IMG/VR virus record: IMGVR_UViG_3300009506_000125
Coordinates: 1-33,685 of that record
Source: a virus
DNA: 33,685 bases
Reading direction: 5' to 3' (one strand)
Every line of letters begins with the position of its first letter. Within the stretch, counting starts at the first letter, position 1. The position numbers and the translations under genes were made by a program. Positions 20,815 to 27,705 of the stretch are shown here, piece after piece. The notes below the pieces were generated by a model. The model ran no database searches. It saw only the letters and a list, made by a program, of their open reading frames with translations, and had not been told where the DNA came from.

Positions 20815-21464
20815 TAATTTCCTATGGCTAACCAGTAAAATTGAAAGCTATGACTTCCGTTATTATATACTTGAAATCCAGATGTTGTTAAATTTGATGT
20901 CGAAACCCACGCATCTGTTACATTACCTGGAGATGATGGAGCTCGATATCCTGTTACCTGAATGTTCCACACATTGTTAGGAAACGTCCTTGGAAACGTA
21001 TAAGTAAAAACATCAGTCGATGCAGCCGTATTACTATTACCCCATTGCATGATTAATCCACCAGGAAGAAACGTCCACCCACCATTTAAGCTAGGGGGAC
21101 CTACTTGATAATTTGTATCAGTTCCAAATGTTGTAATATTACCGTCTGCCCCAGCAGTACTAGTTGTTAATTGATAAGAACTTCCAGTATTTTCTCCTCG
21201 AAAATGCAACTGAGAAACACCTCCAACTGCGGCAACATACAACCCACCCTCGTTAGCGGCGGTGGCTGGTGGGCTAGAATTGTTATCCCAACCTGTTCCA
21301 GATTCCGGGAGTTGCAGAAATTTATGCTTCCCATCATTGCTTGTAGTCAACGGTATGTGGTTTTTACCAAATGCGGTGTTAATATCAGAGAAGTTCTGTT
21401 GGATGATCGGTTGCGTCTCGCCTAATGACTGGCCGCTAGCCGGAACCGAAGTATTATAGGTCAT
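20814..21464 (-). CDS. Tail fibre protein with gp53-like C-terminal domain (216 aa)
   Basis: The C-terminal half contains GGWTFLPGGLIMQWGNSN, then FTYTFPRTFPNNVWNIQVTG, and ends FQVYNNGSHSFQFYWLAIGN. This is the layout of the short fibre/collar C-terminal domain seen at fibre tips ('.W..l.gGlilQWG.....tv.FP..Fp...w.i...'). The N-terminal part (SLGETQPIIQQNFSDINTAF) is a likely attachment helix. It is encoded between the gp4- and gp10-like genes, where P22 places its needle gene 26 slightly later, and it may be a needle-tip or fibre. ATGA overlap with the HNH gene. Confidence 0.75.
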   Translation of the reverse strand: MTYNTSVPASGQSLGETQPIIQQNFSDINTAFGKNHIPLTTSNDGKHKFLQLPESGTGWDNNSSPPATAANEGGLYVAAVGGVSQLHFRGENTGSSYQLTTSTAGADGNITTFGTDTNYQVGPPSLNGGWTFLPGGLIMQWGNSNTAASTDVFTYTFPRTFPNNVWNIQVTGYRAPSSPGNVTDAWVSTSNLTTSGFQVYNNGSHSFQFYWLAIGN

Positions 21465-22021
21465 TGGTTATTAACAACATATGTCGCCCCCTTTTTGGTT
21501 TCACTTATTTTCTTTTTAGTTTCTTCGCTTCTTTTTTTTTCTTTCCAATAACGTACAGGATTTTTTATCTTTGCTTCACTCATTTTTCTTTTAGCATCTT
21601 CAGACATCTTTCTTCCTCTTTGATCTGGAAGTCGTCTCTTTACTTTTGCATCTTGAATATTGTCTTTACATGTTCCCAACCACAAATGGCTCGGATTCAC
21701 ACAATGTTTTACATCACAAGAATGACATACATATAAACCTTTTCCAATTTCACCTTTAAAGGCCACATACGATGCTCGGTGTGAGCTGATTGTCTTTCCT
21801 TTATAATCGATCTTGCCATATCCATTGCAGGACATCGACCCATTCCAAATCCAGCAATCATTTTTATTCTTTTCACATCGTTGCAAAATTATATCCTTCA
21901 TACTCGTATGTTTATGCTCTTCCATACATTTTCTTGAGCAATATTTCTTTCTTCCTTTCCTGCACGCATATGCCTCACACTCTTTCTTGCAATTTTGACA
22001 TTCGAAAATAAACTTCTTCAT
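21461..22021 (-). CDS. HNH endonuclease with NUMOD3 repeats (186 aa)
   Basis: An N-terminal Cys cluster (FECQNCKKECEAYACR, KYCSRKC) is probably a zinc finger. The HNH core is at about 52-125: DCWIWNGSMSCNGYGKIDYK, SSHRASYVAFKG, YVCHSCDVKHCVNPSHLWLG. Two NUMOD3-type DNA-binding repeats follow (RGRKMSEDAKRKMSEAKI, KRSEETKKKISETKKG). This is a free-standing homing endonuclease inserted between the gp4-like and fibre genes. AAAGGAG lies six bases before its ATG, so it is well translated from the late message. Its HNH core resembles that of the other endonuclease at 10.3-11.1 kb, but the accessory domains differ. Confidence 0.9.
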   Translation of the reverse strand: MKKFIFECQNCKKECEAYACRKGRKKYCSRKCMEEHKHTSMKDIILQRCEKNKNDCWIWNGSMSCNGYGKIDYKGKTISSHRASYVAFKGEIGKGLYVCHSCDVKHCVNPSHLWLGTCKDNIQDAKVKRRLPDQRGRKMSEDAKRKMSEAKIKNPVRYWKEKKRSEETKKKISETKKGATYVVNNQ

Positions 22022-22083
22022 GATTGACTCCTTTTAGACCATCATAAATGAAATTTACCTCTTTGTCCCGCACCGTTTTTATT

Positions 22084-23160
22084 TTAACCATTATTTCCAC
22101 CAAAAGGAGTAAATCCCGACGAATATCCTGATAACTGATCTCGAAAAATTGTTGATATCGATTGTTTCCCGAGCTGAGCATATGTCCTTGTTTCGTTTAA
22201 AGCATATCGTTCTGCCAGCATTTTATCCATCATCACTATACCATCAGCATCTTGACGATCTTCAAATATCTTTTTTGACGCTCCTGCTGCTATTGTTTCC
22301 CACCACTCGCGAAGCTCAGGAATCCCCGTTAAAGTAGGTGCATCAGGGTCTGTACTTCCTAACAAAGCCTGAGATGGTGTTCTATAAGCTGTCACCTCTA
22401 CAGTATAAGCAGCATCTGGACACGGCCTAAGTATAAGTTGATCCTGGAAATATAGAATAGCTTGCGGAAGAGACTCGCTAGTCGGATTGTAATGAATTGT
22501 AATATCGTTTCCTGATGGTACCGCAGAAGTAAATGTTAATGCCGAAACTACTCCAGTTCGATAATTGATTGTACCTCCTGCAGCGCAATCGCCAATTAGA
22601 TTTCCATTTCCATCGTCTGTCACATGTAAGCTTGATGTAGCCGTATTTGCTGATATCAGAATATTTTGAACTCTAGACGGGTTAGGTTCGCTATAAGCCG
22701 GAGGGAATCCAGTTGGGAACGGTGACACATTAGGTATTTGGGTATCTGTTTCAGCATTATTGTTTACACTTGCAATCAAGGGAATGTTTTGAACAGTACC
22801 TGAATAAGGTCCTGTAGAACCATCTCCCGTATCAAGGACTTCACGAGTTTGCCAATTGAAAAATAATCCATAGAATGGCCATGGGGAAGTGTACAAAGGC
22901 ACTAACTTCTTATCTACATATACAGGTGACTCAACCGTTGTGTAATACCTAGAATTGAACGGATAAGTATCTAACCCCATGATTGTATTAAACGTAAAGA
23001 CATTCTTTAGCTGTAGACTTCTAAATTCTGCTGGAAAGTCATAAAGATAAAAGCTGTTAATGTAATCAATGATTATTGAATCTGTTAACTGAAGGCTATT
23101 CCCTGTTCCAGTCAGCTTTCTGACCTTTGTAATGATATCATCTAATGTAGCCGTGGACAT
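22084..23160 (-). CDS. Head-to-tail connector, P22 gp4-like tail accessory factor (358 aa)
   Basis: AGGAGGG lies five bases before the ATG. The N-terminus LDDIITKVRKLTGTGNSLQL followed by DSIIIDYINSFYLYDFPAEF is the usual helical start of the gp4/tail tubular A group, which forms the ring under the portal. The C-terminus (PELREWWETIAAGASKKIFE, AERYALNETRTYAQLGKQ) is the conserved helical end. Between about residues 105 and 230 a beta module is inserted (DGNGNLIGDCAAGGTINYRT, GNDITIHY), the same type as found twice in the gp10-like protein. This makes it larger than P22 gp4 (166 aa). Confidence 0.75.
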   Translation of the reverse strand: MSTATLDDIITKVRKLTGTGNSLQLTDSIIIDYINSFYLYDFPAEFRSLQLKNVFTFNTIMGLDTYPFNSRYYTTVESPVYVDKKLVPLYTSPWPFYGLFFNWQTREVLDTGDGSTGPYSGTVQNIPLIASVNNNAETDTQIPNVSPFPTGFPPAYSEPNPSRVQNILISANTATSSLHVTDDGNGNLIGDCAAGGTINYRTGVVSALTFTSAVPSGNDITIHYNPTSESLPQAILYFQDQLILRPCPDAAYTVEVTAYRTPSQALLGSTDPDAPTLTGIPELREWWETIAAGASKKIFEDRQDADGIVMMDKMLAERYALNETRTYAQLGKQSISTIFRDQLSGYSSGFTPFGGNNG

Positions 23161-23522
23161 TAAGCCCTCCTATTGTCAAAAGCGTCTTGAAGATTAACTC
23201 TTGGCGGATTGCTTCCTGGAACTCTAGTAGATCCACTAGGCAAACATGTTGGAGGGGTAGTTCCTGCCGTATTTAGCGCTGAATAATCAAACGCATCCCA
23301 ATCCGTTGTGTCTATATCCACCGTTATTGTTGTAGTTGCTGTACCAATGACGGTTCCTCTTACTTGGTTTATCTGAAACATTCCGAAGTCTCGAGTCACC
23401 CTAAATGATACAATCTCCCCCTCAGTAAAATCATGGGCTGCAGTGAAGGTTACTACAGCCTGTGGTGCATTTGTGATGGCATTAATATACGCCAACTGAG
23501 GGTATATAACATTTGTTGGCAT
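23160..23522 (-). CDS. Small FCCH-like beta-domain virion protein (120 aa)
   Basis: The core reads AHDFTEGEIVSFRVTRDFGM, then INQVRGTVIG and ITVDIDTTDWDAFDY, ending SNPPRVNLQDAFDNRRA. The pattern HxFxxGExVxxxV...GMxxxNxxxGTV...IDT is the beta-barrel module often annotated in phages as an E1 FCCH-like domain. It is paralogous to the C-terminal third of the 348-aa protein upstream (HDFSVGERVRLKVPTNYGMT, LNIDTSGFTTFAMP). Likely a head or connector decoration subunit. One-base overlap with each neighbour. Confidence 0.65.
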   Translation of the reverse strand: MPTNVIYPQLAYINAITNAPQAVVTFTAAHDFTEGEIVSFRVTRDFGMFQINQVRGTVIGTATTTITVDIDTTDWDAFDYSALNTAGTTPPTCLPSGSTRVPGSNPPRVNLQDAFDNRRA

Positions 23523-23902
23523 TACAATACATCAATAGGGGTAAATCTTACTCTAGACACTGTATCAAACGTTGATGGTAACCCCCTATCAGGAAGCCTG
23601 TTTCCACGAGCTGCCCCATCATTTAAGCCAAAGTTTCTAATCTTTTTTACCGTATTGTTCAAATGCTTTACAAGCCCCATGGGGATCTCACACACTTCAT
23701 TATGAACAAATTTATAAGTCACAAGCAAATCTTCTGGGAAGAAACGATAGTTGAATTCTAGAAATCCACCACCTGCATCGATAAACTCGAACTTACCCTT
23801 TACCATCTTTGAATGCTCTTTACGGAGCTTTTCTATCATTTCTTTTGTTTTTTCAGGGTCACCTTTTTTTTGATGACTTCTTCTTATCTCTTTTATTTCC
23901 AT
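23522..23902 (-). CDS. Conserved structural-region protein (126 aa)
   Basis: AAAGGAG precedes the ATG. A charged helical N-terminus (MEIKEIRRSHQKKGDPEKTK) leads to a beta-rich part: KGKFEFIDAGGGFLEFNYRF, FPEDLLVTYKFVHNEVCEIP, then a Gly/Arg-rich end. Proteins with 'G..eFid...G.f.F.yr.fpgd....y.f.dGe...iP..va.hLN' are, from memory, found between coat and connector genes of many podoviruses, with no proven role. The gene is separated from the decoration gene by a terminator (23922-23947). Confidence 0.6.
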   Translation of the reverse strand: MEIKEIRRSHQKKGDPEKTKEMIEKLRKEHSKMVKGKFEFIDAGGGFLEFNYRFFPEDLLVTYKFVHNEVCEIPMGLVKHLNNTVKKIRNFGLNDGAARGNRLPDRGLPSTFDTVSRVRFTPIDVL

Positions 23903-23921
23903 GTAGATCTCCTTTTTAACT

Positions 23922-23947
23922 TAAAAAAGAGGGGGTTGCCCCCCTCT
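23922..23947 (-). terminator. Intra-operon terminator after the capsid genes
   Basis: AGAGGGGG (23928-23935) pairs with CCCCCTCT (23940-23947) around a short loop, and on the minus strand six T follow (23923-23928). Its place, right after the coat and 348-aa decoration genes, would let capsid protein be made in excess of tail parts. Confidence 0.75.
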
Positions 23948-23952
23948 CATAT

Positions 23953-24999
23953 TTACTCTGCAGTGTGAAGGTTACTATAATAAGCTTCCCAATCATAAAC
24001 AGCAGATGCACTTGTAATAACATTGGTACCACAACGCATCACATATCTATTACGGTTATCTGCAGCAGCATTAACAGGTACCCCGGGAGGATTAGCTCCA
24101 TCTTCAGGGTTTGCCCCAGCAGGTATAATTTCTGCTGGTATTTTTTGTGTCGCCCATTGCGCAGATGTTGGCATAGCAAATGTTGTAAATCCACTTGTAT
24201 CAATGTTCAATCTTAATGCGTTATAGTTAGCTGCAATAGTTGTACTATATGCAGCGCCACTTGCATTACCAATTGACAAGACCGTTCCTGTTAGGTTGTT
24301 AGCTTCAGTCATTCCATAGTTTGTTGGAACTTTAAGGCGAACTCTTTCACCAACAGAAAAGTCATGATATACAGAAGTACAAACAACACATTGCGTTGCC
24401 TGAGTAATACCCCTTAATCCACCTACTGGCACAATATATCTCTTTCTTGGGTAAAATCTACCAGGGATAATCAAGCGAGCATTACCAGCAGTTGCCGCCG
24501 CAGCTTCGTTCTGAGCATCCCAGTTTAAAGTTATATTTGTATTAAGGGTTACTGCTGTAACAGAGAAATCAATCCCAGAGGCTTGGAGCATACTAGTAGT
24601 ATTATCAAATCTTACTACTGATCCAACTTGGATTGATCCAGTATTTGCCATAGTTGCAACAGCCGGGTTAGCATTAGAGATTTCTGTTCCACTTAATGCT
24701 AAAGCCGCGAACGTTGGCGGATTCCAGCTATCAAAAAACCTAAATCCGTTTGTAGTTACAGCTGCTGCTGCCGTCGACAGCTCACTATTGGTATTGACAC
24801 CTTTATCAATGGTTAAAGCAGCTTCTTCCGCCATCCCACGATAACGCTTTGATATCAATGCTGTTTCTGTGGTTGCATTCCAGTCTGTTCTGTTCTGCAA
24901 AATAAAAAGATCCGGTTCACCATATGGCAATACAACATCATGCAAATCTGGTGTTGCTGTTGAGGTAAACGAACCACTTAATCTTCCACTAAAAGACAT
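23953..24999 (-). CDS. Probable head decoration protein with FCCH-like C-terminus (348 aa)
   Basis: AAGGAGGT lies six bases before the ATG, one of the best ribosome sites in the window, fitting a highly made virion protein. The N-terminal half is beta-rich and low in charge (GRLSGSFTSTATPDLHDVVL, GFRFFDSWNPPTFAALALSG, TGSIQVGSVVRFDNTTSMLQ). The C-terminal third has the FCCH-like module (VYHDFSVGERVRLKV to IDTSGFTTF) shared with the 120-aa protein. It directly follows the coat gene, so decoration, head-completion or cement protein is the natural reading. Exact role unproven. Confidence 0.6.
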   Translation of the reverse strand: MSFSGRLSGSFTSTATPDLHDVVLPYGEPDLFILQNRTDWNATTETALISKRYRGMAEEAALTIDKGVNTNSELSTAAAAVTTNGFRFFDSWNPPTFAALALSGTEISNANPAVATMANTGSIQVGSVVRFDNTTSMLQASGIDFSVTAVTLNTNITLNWDAQNEAAAATAGNARLIIPGRFYPRKRYIVPVGGLRGITQATQCVVCTSVYHDFSVGERVRLKVPTNYGMTEANNLTGTVLSIGNASGAAYSTTIAANYNALRLNIDTSGFTTFAMPTSAQWATQKIPAEIIPAGANPEDGANPPGVPVNAAADNRNRYVMRCGTNVITSASAVYDWEAYYSNLHTAE

Positions 25000-25010
25000 G
25001 ATTTACCTCC

Positions 25011-25967
25011 TTATACTGCCAATAGGCCGGTTGATCTTAGATTCTGTACCCAAAGGTCTTGTGTGATGCACTGACCTTGGTAGAACGTTGCCCCTGCGGT
25101 ATGACGTAGCATACAAGGGTCGTTGTTGTATCCTGGAGGCAGGTAGATAAACTTGGCTTTTCCACCGGCTTGCCAGACAACTTTGTAACCCTCTTTTGCT
25201 GTCACAAAACAGTTTGCAATGTCATTGCCAAGCAACGAAGCATTGCTGGAAATCGATCCTTGCGAAGATACGAAGAATCGAACGTTGTTGACCCCTCCCC
25301 ACTCAGACTCAAGAGTCCTATCAATGTTGGGATACTGAAATTTTCGAACAAATCCTGTCATATCATTCAACACAGGAATCATTCTAGTATGGCACATAGC
25401 TCCATACGAATCTCCTATAGGCGATGTACCAATTTTGTCTTGCCCTCCAATCATGGAAGTGATGTATTCCCCATCATTTCCTTGAAGAACGGCCACAATA
25501 TCATCGATATCGCTTACGGCCATCTGGGTTGGTAAATCACCGTTTCCCCCGCCAACGCAGTTAACAATAGAAGCGGTCGCCTCTAGGTTATCTCGCTGGA
25601 GGATATCTTGGGTTTCCCTCATCGCTTGCCCAAGGCGAGCAGCTGCGGAGTTAAGAACAGGATCTTCGTTAGTGATAGTTACCTGTCTCGTTAACACGAT
25701 ATAGGTAGCATACACACGAACCCTGCAGTCCACGTCTACTCTATTAAGCTGTTGCGATGGAGGGTTAAGCTGGGCGTCATCTAGAGGCACAGGGAAACGA
25801 TCTAAGCGATCGTACCGTGATTGTCTATCAATGAAGCCCTGGTTGTCTGGAAGCTCCACAGGGACCGCAAACAAGTTGTGAATGTTGTTCCTTTCTGGAG
25901 TAGACAACAATTTTGCGTTGTACCGCTGTTGTATTTGCGGTGGCAACGTAGCAATTGAGACTGTCAT
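25011..25967 (-). CDS. Major capsid (coat) protein (318 aa)
   Basis: GAGGT lies before the ATG, and the gene directly follows the scaffold gene. The product has the N-terminal arm and E-loop style of HK97-fold coat proteins from N4/P22-like podoviruses: LLSTPERNNIHNLFAVPVEL, DNQGFIDRQSRYDRLDRFPV, then RVRVYATYIVLTRQVTITNE and a helix AAARLGQAMRETQDILQRDN. Later segments FVRKFQYPNIDRTLESEWGG and YNNDPCMLRHTAGATF look like the P-domain and C-terminal strand. Assignment depends on position after a scaffold and on fold pattern; a match to the N4 gp56-like coat family should be tested. Confidence 0.75.
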   Translation of the reverse strand: MTVSIATLPPQIQQRYNAKLLSTPERNNIHNLFAVPVELPDNQGFIDRQSRYDRLDRFPVPLDDAQLNPPSQQLNRVDVDCRVRVYATYIVLTRQVTITNEDPVLNSAAARLGQAMRETQDILQRDNLEATASIVNCVGGGNGDLPTQMAVSDIDDIVAVLQGNDGEYITSMIGGQDKIGTSPIGDSYGAMCHTRMIPVLNDMTGFVRKFQYPNIDRTLESEWGGVNNVRFFVSSQGSISSNASLLGNDIANCFVTAKEGYKVVWQAGGKAKFIYLPPGYNNDPCMLRHTAGATFYQGQCITQDLWVQNLRSTGLLAV

Positions 25968-25982
25968 CTTAACCTCGGTTTT

Positions 25983-26756
25983 TTAATAACCGGGTGACTG
26001 ACTCGCATATCCCATCATTTCTTCATAAAGACGTGTCTTCTCTTCCTTGCTCATATTCGCCATTGAGAAAGCTTGCGCCATAGGCCTTTTGTTATAAGCT
26101 TGAGGAGACTGTACAGCCTTCTCGTTCTTATCAATTTTCTTTTTTACCTCGCGGGCATGCCTGTTTTCTGGCTCAGCTTGGTAGAGATTCATTGCCTTTA
26201 TGAATTTGTATGTCTGGACACCCATCTTGTAGGGATCCTTGAGATCTGCAATCGTCGTAGCCAACTCCGGTTCTTGTTGTTCCAAAATTGCAATTGTCTC
26301 AGGATTCACAATCTCATCAAAATCTGAATATCGTGCTTTTAGACGTTCGGCAAATCTTGCCCTATCTCGCTCTTGCTCAAGCCGATTAAATTCCTCTCTG
26401 GCGATAGCTCGTGCATCTCTTTGGATCATCTGTCTAGTCTGACCCTTTGATGTGAACTCATCGTCTGGAATTTCAGCAAACGGATCAACCTCTTCTCTAG
26501 GCTGTTCTGTTTGCCTCGGGTGAGCTTTTTGTGCCTCTATTAAGTTTCTAATAAACTCGTCTTGAACTTTCAGCTTTTGTTGAGCTTCTTGCTCTTTCCG
26601 TCTCAATTCACGCCAGTTGCGCTCTTGAGGATCTTCAGCCTGAACTTTTTCATGCTGCTCAAATTGAGATTCAACTTGCGATTCTTGTTCGACAATTGTG
26701 GAGTCTTGATCTTGAGGAGTGACCTCTTCTTGTACACTGTTTTGACCTTCTTCCAT
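25983..26756 (-). CDS. Scaffolding protein (257 aa)
   Basis: I use the ATG at 26756, with AAGGAAG upstream, rather than a GTG 16 codons earlier. The sequence is highly charged and helical: MEEGQNSVQEEVTPQDQDST, RNWRELRRKEQEAQQKLKVQ, RAIAREEFNRLEQERDRARF. A middle acidic segment (EVDPFAEIPDDEF) and a basic C-terminal helix (NMSKEEKTRLYEEMMG) fit the P22-type scaffold, whose C-terminal helix-turn-helix binds coat. It lies between portal-side genes and coat, the standard place. No protease domain is visible. Confidence 0.75.
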   Translation of the reverse strand: MEEGQNSVQEEVTPQDQDSTIVEQESQVESQFEQHEKVQAEDPQERNWRELRRKEQEAQQKLKVQDEFIRNLIEAQKAHPRQTEQPREEVDPFAEIPDDEFTSKGQTRQMIQRDARAIAREEFNRLEQERDRARFAERLKARYSDFDEIVNPETIAILEQQEPELATTIADLKDPYKMGVQTYKFIKAMNLYQAEPENRHAREVKKKIDKNEKAVQSPQAYNKRPMAQAFSMANMSKEEKTRLYEEMMGYASQSPGY

Positions 26757-26879
26757 TATTCTTCCTTTCGCGTTGGCGAGACACGATTGCAGCCATAAAT
26801 ACACACCTTTTTAGGTAAAGTGGAAACCTTTAACTTTAATCTATCTATTCAGGAAAATTAAGTAAAGAATTTAGGTTAT

Positions 26880-27413
26880 TTACACGCCAATAAGTGATAT
26901 GCGAGGTTTATTCGCATCATGTGGTCGATCTTTGTAATTTGGGTTTGGTATCCAATGCTCACCATCGGGTGTCTTTTCGAAACCAAAGTTTGTAAGATCG
27001 TTGTTTTGCCATTCCTTGATTCTTCTAATGTATTCAGAATCATATAAATAGGAATTTGCCAAGATATTCCACATTTCGGAGTGGTGAGGAAGGTCCCAGC
27101 AGCAACAGACTTTATTAGATCTTGGTTCTACATAGAAAACAAGGGTGTTGTCTTCGGGATAGGGACGATACACTGTTGTAAAGATTCGCCTTTTTATCGC
27201 ATTCTTCATCTGTAGGTCACGTTCTTCTACAACATTTACATAAAAAGGTCGCCCCTCAAAAGGGTTAGACTGAATGGCGTCATTAACATCATCAATGAGA
27301 CCACTAATCATCTCACTATTAACATCGCCTATTAAAAGACCAGCAACACTGTTGTTTTGAGCTTTAATATACGTAGTTCCAACAGTGTCTCTATCACCAT
27401 ATTCAGACTTCAT
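26880..27413 (-). CDS. Conserved phage protein of unknown function (177 aa)
   Basis: The product starts MKSEYGDRDTVGTTYIKAQN and includes GRPFYVNVVEERDLQMKNAI, FYVEPRSNKVCCCWDLPHHS, EMWNILANSYLYDSEYIRRI and a final Pro/Asn-rich segment. The cysteine triplet CCCWDLPHH is striking and could bind metal. Similar proteins sit between portal and scaffold in environmental P22-like phages, from memory, with no function known. The ribosome site is weak (AGGT). A terminator hairpin (27424-27450) precedes it, so its level may be set by read-through. Confidence 0.6.
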   Translation of the reverse strand: MKSEYGDRDTVGTTYIKAQNNSVAGLLIGDVNSEMISGLIDDVNDAIQSNPFEGRPFYVNVVEERDLQMKNAIKRRIFTTVYRPYPEDNTLVFYVEPRSNKVCCCWDLPHHSEMWNILANSYLYDSEYIRRIKEWQNNDLTNFGFEKTPDGEHWIPNPNYKDRPHDANKPRISLIGV

Positions 27414-27423
27414 GAATTACCTA

Positions 27424-27450
27424 ATAAAATGGGGAGGAAGAACCCTCCCC
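27424..27450 (-). terminator. Intra-operon terminator/attenuator
   Basis: A seven-bp stem GGGGAGG (27431-27437) with CCTCCCC (27444-27450), then ATTTTATT on the minus strand. The U-run is short, so partial termination is likely. Confidence 0.55.
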
Positions 27451-27456
27451 AAAGAT

Positions 27457-27642
27457 TTAATAACGGCCTTTGAAAGATTCGCTTTTAAGCTTTCTCCCAG
27501 CCTTTGACTGCCGAGCATCTTGCCTCTCTTTATACATGAGAGGTGCCTGATCATACTTTTCTGCAAAAGCTGCGCTAGGCATCTGGCAATCTTTTACTTC
27601 GGGCATCATATCGCCCTGCTTGTATCCTTTTTTGTAAGACAT
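27457..27642 (-). CDS. Small basic hypothetical protein (61 aa)
   Basis: GGAGGT stands five bases before the ATG. The product MSYKKGYKQGDMMPEVKDCQ, then PSAAFAEKYDQAPLMYKERQ, and DARQSKAGRKLKSESFKGRY is basic and probably disordered, with one cysteine. It has its own strong promoter (27689-27697) and is followed by a terminator, so it could be transcribed as a single short unit. Small basic proteins next to portal genes may bind DNA or neutralise charge in the head, but there is no evidence here. Confidence 0.6.
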   Translation of the reverse strand: MSYKKGYKQGDMMPEVKDCQMPSAAFAEKYDQAPLMYKERQDARQSKAGRKLKSESFKGRY

Positions 27643-27658
27643 TTTGTACCTCCGGTAG

Positions 27659-27671
27659 GTTACAATGTAAC
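27659..27671. promoter_or_regulatory. Palindrome GTTACAATGTAAC in the leader of the small basic gene
   Basis: Six-base inverted arms (GTTACA and TGTAAC) flank one base. It lies between the extended -10 promoter and the ribosome site, so it is either an operator or a small leader hairpin. Confidence 0.4.
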
Positions 27672-27688
27672 TTTAATAGTTTACTCGC

Positions 27689-27697
27689 ATTATAGCA
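27689..27697 (-). promoter_or_regulatory. Extended -10 promoter inside the late operon
   Basis: On the minus strand TGC precedes a perfect TATAAT. No good -35 is visible, as is usual for extended -10 promoters. It would start transcripts just ahead of the small basic gene, scaffold and coat. Confidence 0.6.
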
Positions 27698-27705
27698 AAC
27701 AAATT

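Noticed and set aside
21975-22181. 68-codon minus frame spanning the gap before the NUMOD3-type HNH gene
   Set aside because: Mostly overlaps the ends of two secure genes; a 38-aa segment starting within the gp4-like stop looks plausible (MVKIKTVRDKEVNFIYDGLK) but has only a weak GGTGGA site, so it is left as a note.
24869-25066. Plus-strand frames opposite coat and decoration genes
   Set aside because: No ribosome sites, and the minus strand has well-supported virion genes.
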